34,459 bases of DNA, taken from IMG/VR virus record IMGVR_UViG_3300032083_002886, positions 1-34,459 of that record; one strand, 5' to 3'. This document shows, piece after piece, positions 15,357 to 23,035 of this stretch (positions are counted from its first letter, which is position 1; every line of letters starts with the position of its first letter). A model generated the notes under the pieces. It searched no databases. It was not told the DNA's origin and saw nothing but the letters and a program-made list of their open reading frames with translations. Position numbers and translations under genes: made by a program. Origin of the DNA: a virus.

Positions 15357-15830
15357 GGTTGTATCCTCTTGGTTTTCAGAACGGTTTAAGGCGGGAACTC
15401 GAAAGTTCGGTTTATTAGTTAGACCTGCGCTGACAATAGCGATGATGTTAGATTGGCTGTCATGAGAGAACGCAGGGGAATAAAAGCAATAGCGTTTGTC
15501 TTTGATTTTCCAATCGCCATTTTCATTCCATTCAACACCGCCCCAGATTTCACCATTGCGGTTTTCTAGCGCGACTATCCAGCCATAGGCATCGGCGTCT
15601 TCGCCTTTTGGGCCTTTGATTTCGGTAGCGTGTTCAACGTCGAAAGGAAGTTTGGTATCGAATGCGGCAACGATGGCGTCGGGATTGTTGTTAAACCACT
15701 TACGACCGTCACGACCCTCAGCGGTACCCGCTGGAATCATTGGTAACCACTGAATGTCAGAATCCTTTTCCTCGCTTTGAACGAACTGAGGCATTTGGAA
15801 ACATAAAGCGGTGAGTGCGACTTGTGGCAT
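14859..15830 (-). CDS. Head maturation protease with fused scaffold, Mu gpI-like
   Basis: The 323-residue protein combines a protease (about 1-150) with a scaffold-like C-terminal half. The N-terminal part has IQWLPMIPAGTAEGRDGRKW, LPFDVEHATEIKGP and AYGWIVALENRNGEIWGGVEW...RYCFYSPAF, the recognisable Mu protease I family core. The C-terminal half is helical, with the repeated ALNRA segments expected of a capsid scaffold. The gene follows the central noncoding element; GGAG stands nine bases before the ATG at 15830. The protein should assemble the prohead, then cut scaffold and itself. Confidence 0.9.
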   Translation of the reverse strand: MPQVALTALCFQMPQFVQSEEKDSDIQWLPMIPAGTAEGRDGRKWFNNNPDAIVAAFDTKLPFDVEHATEIKGPKGEDADAYGWIVALENRNGEIWGGVEWNENGDWKIKDKRYCFYSPAFSHDSQSNIIAIVSAGLTNKPNFRVPALNRSENQEDTTMPLPKALADALALPETATEQDAVAAIGTLKSAEQVALNRANQPDLTKFVPKETYEVALNRATTAESAIKAVQDKETEGLVDAAIAAGKVAPANKEMYVALCRSEGGREQFEKFAESAPKIVDATAKKTPVQQQESALEEHEIAMCRKLQISESDFQKSKLALNIK

Positions 15831-16082
15831 TGAGCTGACTCCAATAATTTATCTATTGAACCCAGTTTATGCAGTTGGTAGGAAAACCTAGATTAACTCT
15901 CTTTGCTGTATTTCTGGGTTATCTTAGTGGAGTTTTGTAGCGCTTGGTTTGTCTATGCAATAAAACCATATTTAAACCGTGTTTAATTTCTCGTAGAAAC
16001 GTTTAAACATTTTTTCTCGTTAAGATGCCGCGCCTAGGTGATTAAATTGCTTAGGCGCGCTCTGAGGCGTTCGGCTCGTTAT
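15831..16082. promoter_or_regulatory. Central noncoding element of the prophage (candidate gyrase/bridging site)
   Basis: These 252 bases between F and I hold no plausible gene and lie close to the physical midpoint of the prophage (about 16650). In Mu the strong gyrase site sits in the centre, between genes G and I, and is required for pairing the ends during replication. Two motifs stand out: TTTAAACCGTGTTTAA (15971-15986) and AAACGTTTAAAC (15997-16008); both recur at the left end after the repressor gene (32804-32819 with one mismatch, 32799-32810 exactly). A further hairpin, CGCGCCTA (16029-16036) with TAGGCGCG (16052-16059), follows the F gene and lacks a T tract. A gyrase site cannot be recognised by eye, so that role is inferred from position. 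Confidence 0.5.
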
Positions 16083-16853
16083 TTATTTTGTAGGATCAAA
16101 CAGGGCTTTTTCTTTGGTTGCGAGGGCGTCTTTCAATTCCTGTTCTCTGTTTATGCCAGGGTTGTAATTCCATCCTGGATCAATACCACGCGGTATGATT
16201 TCCACTTCGCCCGTTCGCTTGTTAACCCATTCCTTGGTTCCGTTATCGGGCGCTTCGGTTTTGATCTTGCCATCCTTCACGAGCTGCTCATATTCACCGC
16301 GAGACACTTGGCGTACACCGCACTTGCAGCCCCAGCCGTTTGGCGTCATGTGGGTTTTCCACCACGGGTCATCAATGGGCAAGCAAGTACTAGCCCATTG
16401 CTCGTGTTGGTGCCTATGATTCTCGGACGGGCCAAGTTCATAGATGAGATACGGCAAGGCGCGCTTAGTACGTTGCGCTCGTTCCCATTGACCAGCGGCG
16501 CGAGCGGTACGCATGTTGGTTTTGTAGATGGTTTTAATACGGCCAGTACTGCCAAGCTGTACGGGTTGCGTCTCGTTTGTTAGCGGGTCGACCATTTCTT
16601 GTATGCCCCACCATCCCTTTTTAACGAGTAGTGGTTTTAGTACATCACGGAACTGGGCGAACGTCTGGCCGCTTGCAATAGCGTCGGCAACCATAACCTG
16701 TACATCAAGTAACAAATCCGCATTGGTCATCTTGGCAACGGTGAATGCGTTGCCATGTTCCGCTTTCCAAACATCACGATAGTCAAAACCTGGCTTTAAA
16801 TCTTTGTCGATTAAATAGCGTAGAGCCTCTTGGTTGATGACATTATCAGACAT
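16083..16853 (-). CDS. Minor head protein, Mu gpF/gp30-like (short form)
   Basis: The 256-residue product belongs to the phage head morphogenesis family (Mu F, SPP1 gp7), a minor capsid protein bound near the portal. The C-terminal motif STCLPIDDPWWKTHMTPNGWGCKCGVRQVS is diagnostic: it carries the conserved Cys-x-Cys at the family's end. The N-terminal region (FTVAKMTNADLLLDVQVMVADAIASGQTFAQFRDVLKPLL) is also typical. It is clearly shorter than Mu F (about 420 residues, from memory), lacking a C-terminal extension. It overlaps the portal gene by 8 bases. Confidence 0.9.
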   Translation of the reverse strand: MSDNVINQEALRYLIDKDLKPGFDYRDVWKAEHGNAFTVAKMTNADLLLDVQVMVADAIASGQTFAQFRDVLKPLLVKKGWWGIQEMVDPLTNETQPVQLGSTGRIKTIYKTNMRTARAAGQWERAQRTKRALPYLIYELGPSENHRHQHEQWASTCLPIDDPWWKTHMTPNGWGCKCGVRQVSRGEYEQLVKDGKIKTEAPDNGTKEWVNKRTGEVEIIPRGIDPGWNYNPGINREQELKDALATKEKALFDPTK

Positions 16854-18432
16854 CGTTTACGTCTCCCAATGCACGAGACTGAAACATCATTCTAGCCAAC
16901 TGCTCGGTGAACTGTTCCGCTGTCAGGTTCTGTTGTAGCTCTGGCAGTAACGCTTGAAACTCTTCAAAGCTGCTCACAGATTCAGCCGCTTTTAAAATCG
17001 GGTTCATAAACTCTTCACCACCGACCTCGACCCAGTCGGCCATGGCCTCATCTGTCATGTCGTCGATATCCGTATCGATATTGGTCTGTGTACGATTCAT
17101 TGCGACGGGGCGAGTAGATCGATTTAACGCTGTGCCGTTTAAACCCTGTTCACTGCTTGGATAAACGGGCGTTAAACTACCTTCTGGTGTTAGCAGTTCG
17201 TCATCGTCTTCGGCTGGCTTCAAACCAAACTTATCCAGTATTTGTTTTGCTGATACTTTCATACCGCGATCAATCATAGGGGCCAGTGAGTCAACCAGCA
17301 TTTTCAAATCTTCTGGCTCGTCAATCTTGATGCGAACGCGAGGGTAATGCTCTTGCACACCCCAGTTTAGAATAATGTAGGGCTTAACGAGCTGGTCGTT
17401 GATCGTTGCTTCTAACTGTCGCGCGTCCCACTTTGCAATGTCCGTCCGTACTTCGTCATGCACTTCGGCTTGGCTGCGTGAGCTGCCATTGTCGCTCGTC
17501 ATGGTTTGACCAAGTACGGCTTTACTAATTTGTTCGTCACACCATCGGGCCATGTTTTCAAAAAGCGTATCGCCACCTTTCGCTGCACCAGATTCGATAA
17601 GTTCCATTTTCATAGAGTCAGGAATGGCCGCGCCTGCATCGCTGGCGATTTTACCGATCGCATTGATCAGTGTGGCGATGTCGTCTTTGGTGGCGTTCGG
17701 GCCATACTTGCCCACGCGGATCGGGATGCCGAACACTTCTGCGAATGACCACCAATCTCTAAGCGTGTAGCTTTTCAGCATGTACATAACAGCAACTAAG
17801 CGAGCCAAACCATTGCGCCACACGCTGCCAGACTTCGAGCGCGGTGTGTGGACGATGAACTTGTATGGTTCAAGCGGTGCACCGTATGGGGCTTCGTCAC
17901 TGATCAATAGAATCTCTTGGAGCGTGTCCTGGTCTGGACGCAAGTAACGAGGGTCTACCCATTTATAAGCTTGTGGTGTCCATGGCGTTTTGTTGGTGTT
18001 CCATAGGATCTCAGATACACCAATGCCTTTACCAAGGCCATCAAGCAAATCAAAGAACAGCTCTGGCATGGCGTCTTGATGGAGGATCGCGCGTACACGA
18101 TCCGCCATAGCAACATCAGCAGGGGAATCACTGGCCGCTTCGACCGTTGGCATGATAGACGCGACAACGAGCTTACGCGTTCTAAGCTGTGCCGCGTAAT
18201 GCAAGTCTCGCTCTTCCATTTCTTCTGCGAGCGTCATGTATTGTTCTGGGTCGTTACCGTCAACCACACCACGCAACAACCCAGCCAAGCGGCTGGGCGT
18301 TAACATACTGGCAACACTAGCGGGTCGTGGGTTGCGAATACCTGTTGTGTAGGCTCGCGTTATTTCTTCGCTGAGGATTTCTTTCTCGGCTTCGAAGGGC
18401 TTGCCGTTCTGGTCTAAAATTGGGCTGGTCAT
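16846..18432 (-). CDS. Portal protein, Mu gp29-like (DUF935)
   Basis: The 528-residue product is the dodecameric portal at the capsid vertex through which DNA is packed. Family marks are MLTPSRLAGLLRGVVDGNDPEQYMTLAEEMEERDLHYAAQLRTRKL, WVDPRYLRPDQDTLQEILL, FIVHTPRSKSGSVWRNGLARL and MARWCDEQISKAVLGQTMTSDNGSSRSQAEVH. Its start overlaps the terminase stop by ATGA, so terminase and portal are translationally coupled. Confidence 0.94.
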   Translation of the reverse strand: MTSPILDQNGKPFEAEKEILSEEITRAYTTGIRNPRPASVASMLTPSRLAGLLRGVVDGNDPEQYMTLAEEMEERDLHYAAQLRTRKLVVASIMPTVEAASDSPADVAMADRVRAILHQDAMPELFFDLLDGLGKGIGVSEILWNTNKTPWTPQAYKWVDPRYLRPDQDTLQEILLISDEAPYGAPLEPYKFIVHTPRSKSGSVWRNGLARLVAVMYMLKSYTLRDWWSFAEVFGIPIRVGKYGPNATKDDIATLINAIGKIASDAGAAIPDSMKMELIESGAAKGGDTLFENMARWCDEQISKAVLGQTMTSDNGSSRSQAEVHDEVRTDIAKWDARQLEATINDQLVKPYIILNWGVQEHYPRVRIKIDEPEDLKMLVDSLAPMIDRGMKVSAKQILDKFGLKPAEDDDELLTPEGSLTPVYPSSEQGLNGTALNRSTRPVAMNRTQTNIDTDIDDMTDEAMADWVEVGGEEFMNPILKAAESVSSFEEFQALLPELQQNLTAEQFTEQLARMMFQSRALGDVNDV

Positions 18433-20033
18433 AATCGTATTCCTTGTCGGCCTGACGCTTGGCCAATGTCATCATATAAGTCATTTTCTTCGGCGGTACC
18501 AAAGAAGCGGCGGTTGATATCGTCGCCACGGCCGCCGATGGTGTGGAGTTCGTAACGTGTCATTTCTTGTTTTGAAACGATGTAACCAAGGAATATAGCG
18601 ATGGCGCTATCGCCGTGACGTTTGTTTCCGTCGCTGCCTTTTGTTCGGCTGTCATCTATGCCAGGCACACCACGAATGATTTGGATTTGACCGAGATCAG
18701 TCACGATGTCTTCATGCTTAGGCAGGACAATGTCGTCGTCTTCGAAAGCCGCTTTAAAGATGGGCATGTTCTCTCGGTAGTAACCAACGGACAACATGAC
18801 TTCGACCACTTCATCACCGTATTTGTATTTGGCTTGCTCGGCTAAGTATTGGCCGTTGCCTCGCGCATCCAGCGCAATGCCGTCCCGCTTGGGCAAGCGA
18901 TCACAGATAAAATACAGCGCTTGCTCTTGCTGCTTGAATGGCACGTTCGCCAGCTCAACAAGAAAAGGCACGATGCGTTTTGTGTTGGCTTCGACTGTTA
19001 TCGGGGCGAATACGGTTAAGTCTCCGTTCCTGGCAAAGTCTTCCCCAAGACAGTGTCGTAAATCGGGTGGCAGCTTTTCTAATTCTGGCAGTACGAACTC
19101 TTCTAGCCACTCTTGCATTTCACCTTTGCGTGCATGTTCGCTGGCTGTGTTAAACGTAGAGGTTCCAGTAAATCGAAAAACAGGCGCATCAAGTAGGCGG
19201 GCCGCACGATCACGCAGGCCACGAGAGATATAAGCGCCACCGCCGTTTTTAGGAACGCAGTAATATTCTTCTAGGGCGTCTTCTTCGGTAGCCGTGTCTT
19301 TGATTAAGTTGGCTTTCCATTCGTCTTCGAGTTCCTGTGACCACTCTTGTTTTTTAACCTGACAGATACGCTTATAAAGACCATCTGCGCATGCACGGTC
19401 TAGGGTTATAGTATGAATGGAGTAGCGTTTCTTACCCGCGAGACTGTCTTGAATTAGCTGGTTGAATAAGTTTTCAATGCCGTTATGAGTGGAAATGATG
19501 CGGACTTTTGAGCCCCACATGGTCAAGGCAAGCGCGGCTTTTAACACCTCGGCTAACTTCTCATGGAATGCCGCTTCATCGATCACTACTGTACCTTGCA
19601 TCCCCCGCATGTTTTTGGGATTAGACGACAGAGCTTTTACTTTAAAACCAGACGAGAAATAAATCACATAAGTGAGAATGTCTTTGTCTTCATCTTCAAA
19701 GACTTCTTCGCCCACATCACCACACGCTAAGTTGTATGCTTTGGCCCACATTGCCACAGCGTCGATAAATTCCCGCGCCATGTCTTTGTTAGAACCAATA
19801 TAAAATACATCTTCCCCGCCAGCATCCGACGCCATAGATGCGGTTAATGCATCGTCTGCGGCTTCGGCCCAGGTCACACCAGTACGACGAGATTTTTCAC
19901 AAATCTTTAATTGTGAGCTGTCATTGATCCAATCTTTTTGATAATCCAACAACACTTCATCAGGATTAAATTCTTTTCGCAAAATAGCAGCGGCTGATTG
20001 GCTGGTGAGTTGCTGTAGCTCGGACGTGATCAT
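18429..20033 (-). CDS. Terminase large subunit, Mu gp28-like
   Basis: This 534-residue packaging motor has an N-terminal ATPase and C-terminal nuclease. KICEKSRRTGVTWAEA (about 43-58) is the Walker A-like loop of the Mu terminase family and TVVIDEAAF (about 148-156) the Walker B with its catalytic Glu. EDFARNGDLTVFAPI, GIALDARGNGQYLAEQ and KGSDGNKRHGDSAIAIFLG carry the acidic residues expected of the RNase H-like nuclease. I start at the ATG at 20033, which makes an ATGA overlap with the preceding small gene; an upstream in-frame start at 20081 would lie fully inside that gene. Confidence 0.94.
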   Translation of the reverse strand: MITSELQQLTSQSAAAILRKEFNPDEVLLDYQKDWINDSSQLKICEKSRRTGVTWAEAADDALTASMASDAGGEDVFYIGSNKDMAREFIDAVAMWAKAYNLACGDVGEEVFEDEDKDILTYVIYFSSGFKVKALSSNPKNMRGMQGTVVIDEAAFHEKLAEVLKAALALTMWGSKVRIISTHNGIENLFNQLIQDSLAGKKRYSIHTITLDRACADGLYKRICQVKKQEWSQELEDEWKANLIKDTATEEDALEEYYCVPKNGGGAYISRGLRDRAARLLDAPVFRFTGTSTFNTASEHARKGEMQEWLEEFVLPELEKLPPDLRHCLGEDFARNGDLTVFAPITVEANTKRIVPFLVELANVPFKQQEQALYFICDRLPKRDGIALDARGNGQYLAEQAKYKYGDEVVEVMLSVGYYRENMPIFKAAFEDDDIVLPKHEDIVTDLGQIQIIRGVPGIDDSRTKGSDGNKRHGDSAIAIFLGYIVSKQEMTRYELHTIGGRGDDINRRFFGTAEENDLYDDIGQASGRQGIRL

Positions 20034-20227
20034 ACTGGCAATCCAGAAACCGATAGAGAGACAGTGCAAGCGCCGTCCCATTCAAACTGGCGACTTTCTT
20101 TGAAGTCTTCTTTTAGTGACGCTGTGATACCCGCAATGACTTCATCAATGTTTGGATAGTACACAACGCTATCGTCTGCATTAGTTACCAGTATGCCGTT
20201 TTGAATTTGCTGCAATTCATGCTTCAT
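20030..20227 (-). CDS. Small protein of unknown function before the terminase
   Basis: This 65-residue product is bracketed by 4-base ATGA overlaps with the Acb2-like gene upstream and the large terminase downstream, and GAGGA precedes its ATG, so it is surely translated. The sequence (ILVTNADDSVVYYPNIDEVIAGITASLKEDF) suggests a small alpha/beta protein with no cysteines and no membrane segment. I do not recognise a family. Its insertion with the next gene between terminase subunits hints that the two act as a pair. Confidence 0.75.
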   Translation of the reverse strand: MKHELQQIQNGILVTNADDSVVYYPNIDEVIAGITASLKEDFKESRQFEWDGACTVSLSVSGLPV

Positions 20228-20409
20228 ACTAATGTCCTCACAGCCGCATCTTTTGACTCAAGCAGCTTACGAAGCGCCACGACTCTTTCCTCATTGTCAG
20301 GTAGACGCTCAGCGATCAGTTCAGCCATATCAGAAAAAGGCTTGCTGACTAGCTGCAAATGCTCTGGCAAGTGCTGCCATTTAAAGAACTTTAAAATCTC
20401 TGGTTTCAT
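20224..20409 (-). CDS. Acb2/Tad1-like hairpin-domain protein (possible cyclic-nucleotide sponge)
   Basis: The 61-residue product is a helical hairpin: ILKFFKWQHLPEHLQLVSKP, then FSDMAELIAERLPDNEERVVALRKLLESKDAAVRTLV. The layout F-x-x-x-H-L-P-x-H-L-Q-x-V-S-x-P-F, a Leu-Ala-Ile helix, L-P-x-N-x-E-R, and A-L-R-K-L-L-x-x-K-D-A-A-V-R recalls the Acb2/Tad1 hairpin family. Acb2 and Tad1 bind the signalling nucleotides of CBASS and Thoeris and so block those defences. Recognition is from memory of the family pattern, not a search. The start is taken at ATG 20409 (TGATG overlap with the small terminase stop, AGGG upstream); a GTG one codon earlier is possible. A structural role in packaging is the main alternative. 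Confidence 0.6.
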   Translation of the reverse strand: MKPEILKFFKWQHLPEHLQLVSKPFSDMAELIAERLPDNEERVVALRKLLESKDAAVRTLV

Positions 20410-20993
20410 CACGCGATCCCTAGAATGTGTTTCTTAATGTCGGCGGCGGTGTCCGCTGAAATACCCGCTTTTTTAACAACAGCTTCCACTTCACTGGCGG
20501 CTTGTTCGGCAAACGCCTTACGAATTTCTTTTTCGACTTTGTGGCTTGTCATGGCGGCTTGTTCGATACGCTGCACAACTAAGGCAAGTTGGCCAAGTGC
20601 TTTTGGTGGGATAGGTTCAGCGCCTTCTTTCTCTGCTTCGTCCATCATGTGCATGGAGGTTTCGAACGCCATGGTTCGCACAAACTCTTGCAGTAATTTG
20701 CCAACTTCTGAAACAGGGGCATCACCTAGCTTGGTCGTCCATACCTCGGCAACCTCACGCGCTTCACGAATACGAGCGCCACGGTTTTCCATGCGCTGTG
20801 CATAGCGGTTAAATGACGTGCGGCTGATCTTGGCATCTTCGGGTAAGCCTGCTTCGTCGATCATTTCATTGACGGCGGCTAGGATGTCTTTTTGCAACAT
20901 ATTGCCAGAACGAATTAACGCACCGATGCTGGTGCGAATGTCTTCTGGCAGTAGGTCTACTTTTGACTTGCGGTTCTTTGCTCGCTTTAACAT
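20409..20993 (-). CDS. Terminase small subunit, Mu gp27-like (DUF3486)
   Basis: The 194-residue protein fits DUF3486, the Mu gp27 family that recognises the phage pac end and recruits the large subunit. RKSKVDLLPEDIRTSIGALIRSGNMLQKDILAAVNEMIDEAGLP is the family's N-terminal DNA-binding helix region, followed by SRTSFNRYAQRMENRGARIREAREVAEVWTTKLGDAPVSEVGKLLQEFVRTMAFE. AAGGGG precedes its ATG. Two very small genes separate it from gp28, unlike Mu. Confidence 0.9.
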   Translation of the reverse strand: MLKRAKNRKSKVDLLPEDIRTSIGALIRSGNMLQKDILAAVNEMIDEAGLPEDAKISRTSFNRYAQRMENRGARIREAREVAEVWTTKLGDAPVSEVGKLLQEFVRTMAFETSMHMMDEAEKEGAEPIPPKALGQLALVVQRIEQAAMTSHKVEKEIRKAFAEQAASEVEAVVKKAGISADTAADIKKHILGIA

Positions 20994-21002
20994 AGCCGCC
21001 CC

Positions 21003-21293
21003 TTATGCTCTTGGCTTCTTCACGCCTGGCTGTGCGGCTTGGCCTGTTGCTACGTCTTGGCCGCGACCTGTTAACTTGGCGATTTGGTGAGCGCTCATTT
21101 CGCGGATTGTTATCAAGTCTTGCTCTTGCAGCCAAGCCAAGTGCGTACGAACTGCATCGCGGCTAATATTGTGACCATAACTTTCTAAGCAGGTATCTAA
21201 GATGGATTCGTTGGCTTCATAGGCTGGCATCTCGTTGAGCGAGCGCAAGATGACAAGCCGCTGGTCTTCTTTTAACAGGTCTTTAAACGACAT
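21003..21293 (-). CDS. Mu gp26-like helix-turn-helix protein
   Basis: The 96-residue protein corresponds in position, size and sequence to Mu gp26 and to the phage family named after VpaChn25_0724. LLKEDQRLVILRSLNEMPAYEANESILDTCLESYGHNISRDAVRTHLAWLQEQDLITI is a winged-helix-like fold: three helices, then a turn ending in a recognition helix. ISRDAVRTHLAWLQEQDLI resembles the wHTH of small regulators. Its function is not known; being next to terminase genes it may bind phage DNA. The C-terminus is Gly/Lys-rich. Confidence 0.82.
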   Translation of the reverse strand: MSFKDLLKEDQRLVILRSLNEMPAYEANESILDTCLESYGHNISRDAVRTHLAWLQEQDLITIREMSAHQIAKLTGRGQDVATGQAAQPGVKKPRA

Positions 21294-21605
21294 TTAATTA
21301 CTCCTTTTATCATCGTTAAGGCGCTGTTCTAACAGCAAACGAGACAAGTTTTCGATGGGTTGAATCTGCGCTCTCATTTCTTTCATTTCGCCACTGTGTC
21401 TTTCTAGCTGAACAAGCAGCTCGGTTACTTGTTGCTGTGTTGCCATTGCATCTAACTTGCCTTCTAAGTGATCGACTTTTTTAGAGACCGCTTGCACGTC
21501 TTCTTTTTTGGCGTAGGTTTTTGCTAGAAACGCCATAACAATAATCGCGGCGGTGGTTAGCAATGCCCAAATGGGTGCCCAATATTTCAGTAACAATTCA
21601 CCCAT
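21294..21605 (-). CDS. DUF2730 membrane-anchored coiled-coil protein, Mu gp25-like
   Basis: The 103-residue product has one N-terminal transmembrane helix (about residues 10-30, APIWALLTTAAIIVMAFLA), then a coiled coil (KKVDHLEGKLDAMATQQQVTELLVQLERHSGEMKEMRAQIQ). This is the DUF2730 layout found between lysis and packaging genes of Mu-like phages. The architecture also resembles an inner-membrane spanin, which would fit its place after holin and lysozyme, but no embedded Rz1-type lipoprotein is evident. The ATG at 21605 has AGGAG; the longer frame upstream lies inside the DksA-like gene. It overlaps that gene by 8 bases and gp26 follows at once. Confidence 0.85.
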   Translation of the reverse strand: MGELLLKYWAPIWALLTTAAIIVMAFLAKTYAKKEDVQAVSKKVDHLEGKLDAMATQQQVTELLVQLERHSGEMKEMRAQIQPIENLSRLLLEQRLNDDKRSN

Positions 21606-21822
21606 GCGTTCGCTCCTTCTTGTTTTGGCAAGCAACACAGCGCACAGCGGTTGGCACTAACTCGACACGCTGCTTTGGTATGATGTCGCCACATGCCAGA
21701 CAGTAGCGGACACCGTGGGCGTCTTCGTCTGGCTCTTCGATTGGGCGGTTGCGCTGTGCTGCTAACGCACGATCTCTGTGTTCTTGCTCTAGCTCTGAAG
21801 CGCGATCAAACTGGTCGGTCAT
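21598..21822 (-). CDS. TraR/DksA-type zinc finger protein
   Basis: The 74-residue product has the DksA C4 zinc finger, Cys41-x2-Cys44 and Cys62-x2-Cys65 (YCLACGDII...AVRCVACQ), after an N-terminal helix (DRASELEQEHRDRALAAQR). Short TraR-like proteins bind the secondary channel of RNA polymerase and mimic DksA plus ppGpp; many Mu- and P2-like phages carry one in the lysis cassette. The helix before the finger includes an acidic pair (EEPDED) near the position of the functional tip. It starts within the holin stop (ATGA). Confidence 0.9.
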   Translation of the reverse strand: MTDQFDRASELEQEHRDRALAAQRNRPIEEPDEDAHGVRYCLACGDIIPKQRVELVPTAVRCVACQNKKERTHG

Positions 21823-22418
21823 TTGCGCCCCTTAATTACGTTTGCAATCGCGCCTGTCACTTTATCACCGCTGCTTTTTGAGTAAGGCGCAAAGCCATCA
21901 AGTGAGCGCAAGCCGTGATAAGAAAACGCCAGGGCAAACAAAGTCAATGCGATAGCAACATCGGGGCCATCAGCAGTAAGGTTGAAGGCTTTAGCCAGCG
22001 ACATTCCAAAAATATAAATCGTGCCAGCCCAAAAGCTTTGTCGCGCTTGTAATGGTCGTGTATGACGGACGTATTCGTCTGTGGCTTTATCACCTGCACG
22101 CACTGTTTCTTGCGTTTCGTGGTGCTCGGCTTGCTTGTCTGTCAGGTCGAGTTCTTGGCGGCGGGTAATTTGTTTTTCTAGTTCGACTTTGATTCGTTCT
22201 AGTTCAACCATTGCTTCTGGCGGCAAGTTTTGTAACTCACGAGTCACTGCGATCTGCTTAGCGTCTTTGCTTAAACCAAGCACAGCATCGGCTTTCTCTA
22301 CCGCACTCGCCACTTTCTCGGCGGTATCGCTACCACCAAATAAATGCGCCACGCCACGAATGGCAGCTGGGCCAAGATCAACAGCAAGGGACGCAAGCCC
22401 TGTAAGTAACGTCAACAT
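21819..22418 (-). CDS. Holin of the 3-TM / GTA-holin type
   Basis: The 199-residue protein is likely the holin that opens the inner membrane for lysozyme. It has a hydrophobic N-terminus, a charged coiled region with ELERIKVELEKQITRRQELDLTDKQAEHHETQETVRAGDKATDEYVRHTRPLQAR, and two C-terminal transmembrane helices (about 128-146 and 153-170). The EL.....EL....A....R..DKWT..RP.. arrangement is that of the GTA_holin_3TM family. It lies 3 bases after the lysozyme gene. The function follows from family and neighbourhood. Confidence 0.85.
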   Translation of the reverse strand: MLTLLTGLASLAVDLGPAAIRGVAHLFGGSDTAEKVASAVEKADAVLGLSKDAKQIAVTRELQNLPPEAMVELERIKVELEKQITRRQELDLTDKQAEHHETQETVRAGDKATDEYVRHTRPLQARQSFWAGTIYIFGMSLAKAFNLTADGPDVAIALTLFALAFSYHGLRSLDGFAPYSKSSGDKVTGAIANVIKGRK

Positions 22419-22421
22419 AAT

Positions 22422-22991
22422 TTACTCCTTGATTTCCCATGCAGCGTTCGTGAGATCGACTAGGCGGTTATGCCAGCCTTCAATGAAGCGCACTTGTGAT
22501 GTGTTGCTCTGGATGATGCGAGCATAGAAGCGCGCACGACGTAGCCCGAAACGGGCAAGAAGGTATTCTTGATCTAGCGAGGTAACAGCGGCGCGAGTCT
22601 TTGGCCCCACCATGCCGTCGTCTTTACAGGCTGAGATTTCTTGCAGTAACTTAATGGACGTGATCGCGCCATGTTGAACCGCTGAATCGAACACATACAG
22701 CGCCACGGCTGGCGACCATTCTGGACAATACGCTGCTCGCCAATAGCGGGTGTGGTAGATACGCACAATGTCATCAAGGGTAAGCGCGGCAATATCAAGA
22801 TGAGGAAAGGCGCGTTTGCTAATGCCGCCCTTGGTTTCGCCACCCAAGTCTTTTGGGTCGTTAACGTAACCAAGGTCGGGTTTTGGTGTGCCGTCTGCAT
22901 ACAATGCGCCTTCTTTGATCAGCACAAAGACAACAGCGAACAGGAAGGCTTCTGAGTAAGGCTTAGTGTTAAAGCAGTGATATGTAGACAT
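22422..22991 (-). CDS. Phage lysozyme (glycoside hydrolase 108 family)
   Basis: The 189-residue endolysin cuts peptidoglycan at the end of the lytic cycle. YVNDPKDLGGETKGGISKRAFPHLDI is the strong GH108 signature and KEGAL (Glu27) holds the expected catalytic Glu, though the usual H-E-G-G-Y is altered and a short ADGTPKPDL insert follows it. The C-terminal part (VFDSAVQHGAITSIKLLQEI... DGMVGPKTRAAV) carries the peptidoglycan-binding 3 domain ending in FIEGWHNRL. The hydrophobic AFLFAVVFVLI stretch corresponds to the first helix of the domain but could act as a signal-arrest segment. The ATG at 22991 lies inside the T tract of a terminator and has no ribosome-binding site. Confidence 0.92.
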   Translation of the reverse strand: MSTYHCFNTKPYSEAFLFAVVFVLIKEGALYADGTPKPDLGYVNDPKDLGGETKGGISKRAFPHLDIAALTLDDIVRIYHTRYWRAAYCPEWSPAVALYVFDSAVQHGAITSIKLLQEISACKDDGMVGPKTRAAVTSLDQEYLLARFGLRRARFYARIIQSNTSQVRFIEGWHNRLVDLTNAAWEIKE

Positions 22992-22993
22992 AA

Positions 22994-23035
22994 AAAAAAG
23001 CACAATCAAATTAGTTCATTTGATTGTGCTTTTTT
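22994..23035 (-). terminator. Strong bidirectional terminator between Mor operon and lysis genes
   Basis: AAAAAAGCACAATCAAA (22994-23010), loop TTAGTTCA and TTTGATTGTGCTTTTTT (23019-23035) form a perfect 17-bp stem with A/T ends on both strands. It ends the Mor operon. Its distal T tract runs into the lysozyme start codon at 22991, so the late transcript must start in or just upstream of the hairpin, or read through it. Confidence 0.9.

Noticed and set aside
16029-16059. Hairpin after gene F as a rho-independent terminator
   Set aside because: The stem is good but no T tract follows on the minus strand, so it is described only as a structure of the central element.
21294-21605. DUF2730 gene as an Rz/Rz1 spanin pair
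   Set aside because: The membrane-plus-coil layout fits an inner spanin, but no nested or adjacent lipoprotein gene for the outer partner could be found there.
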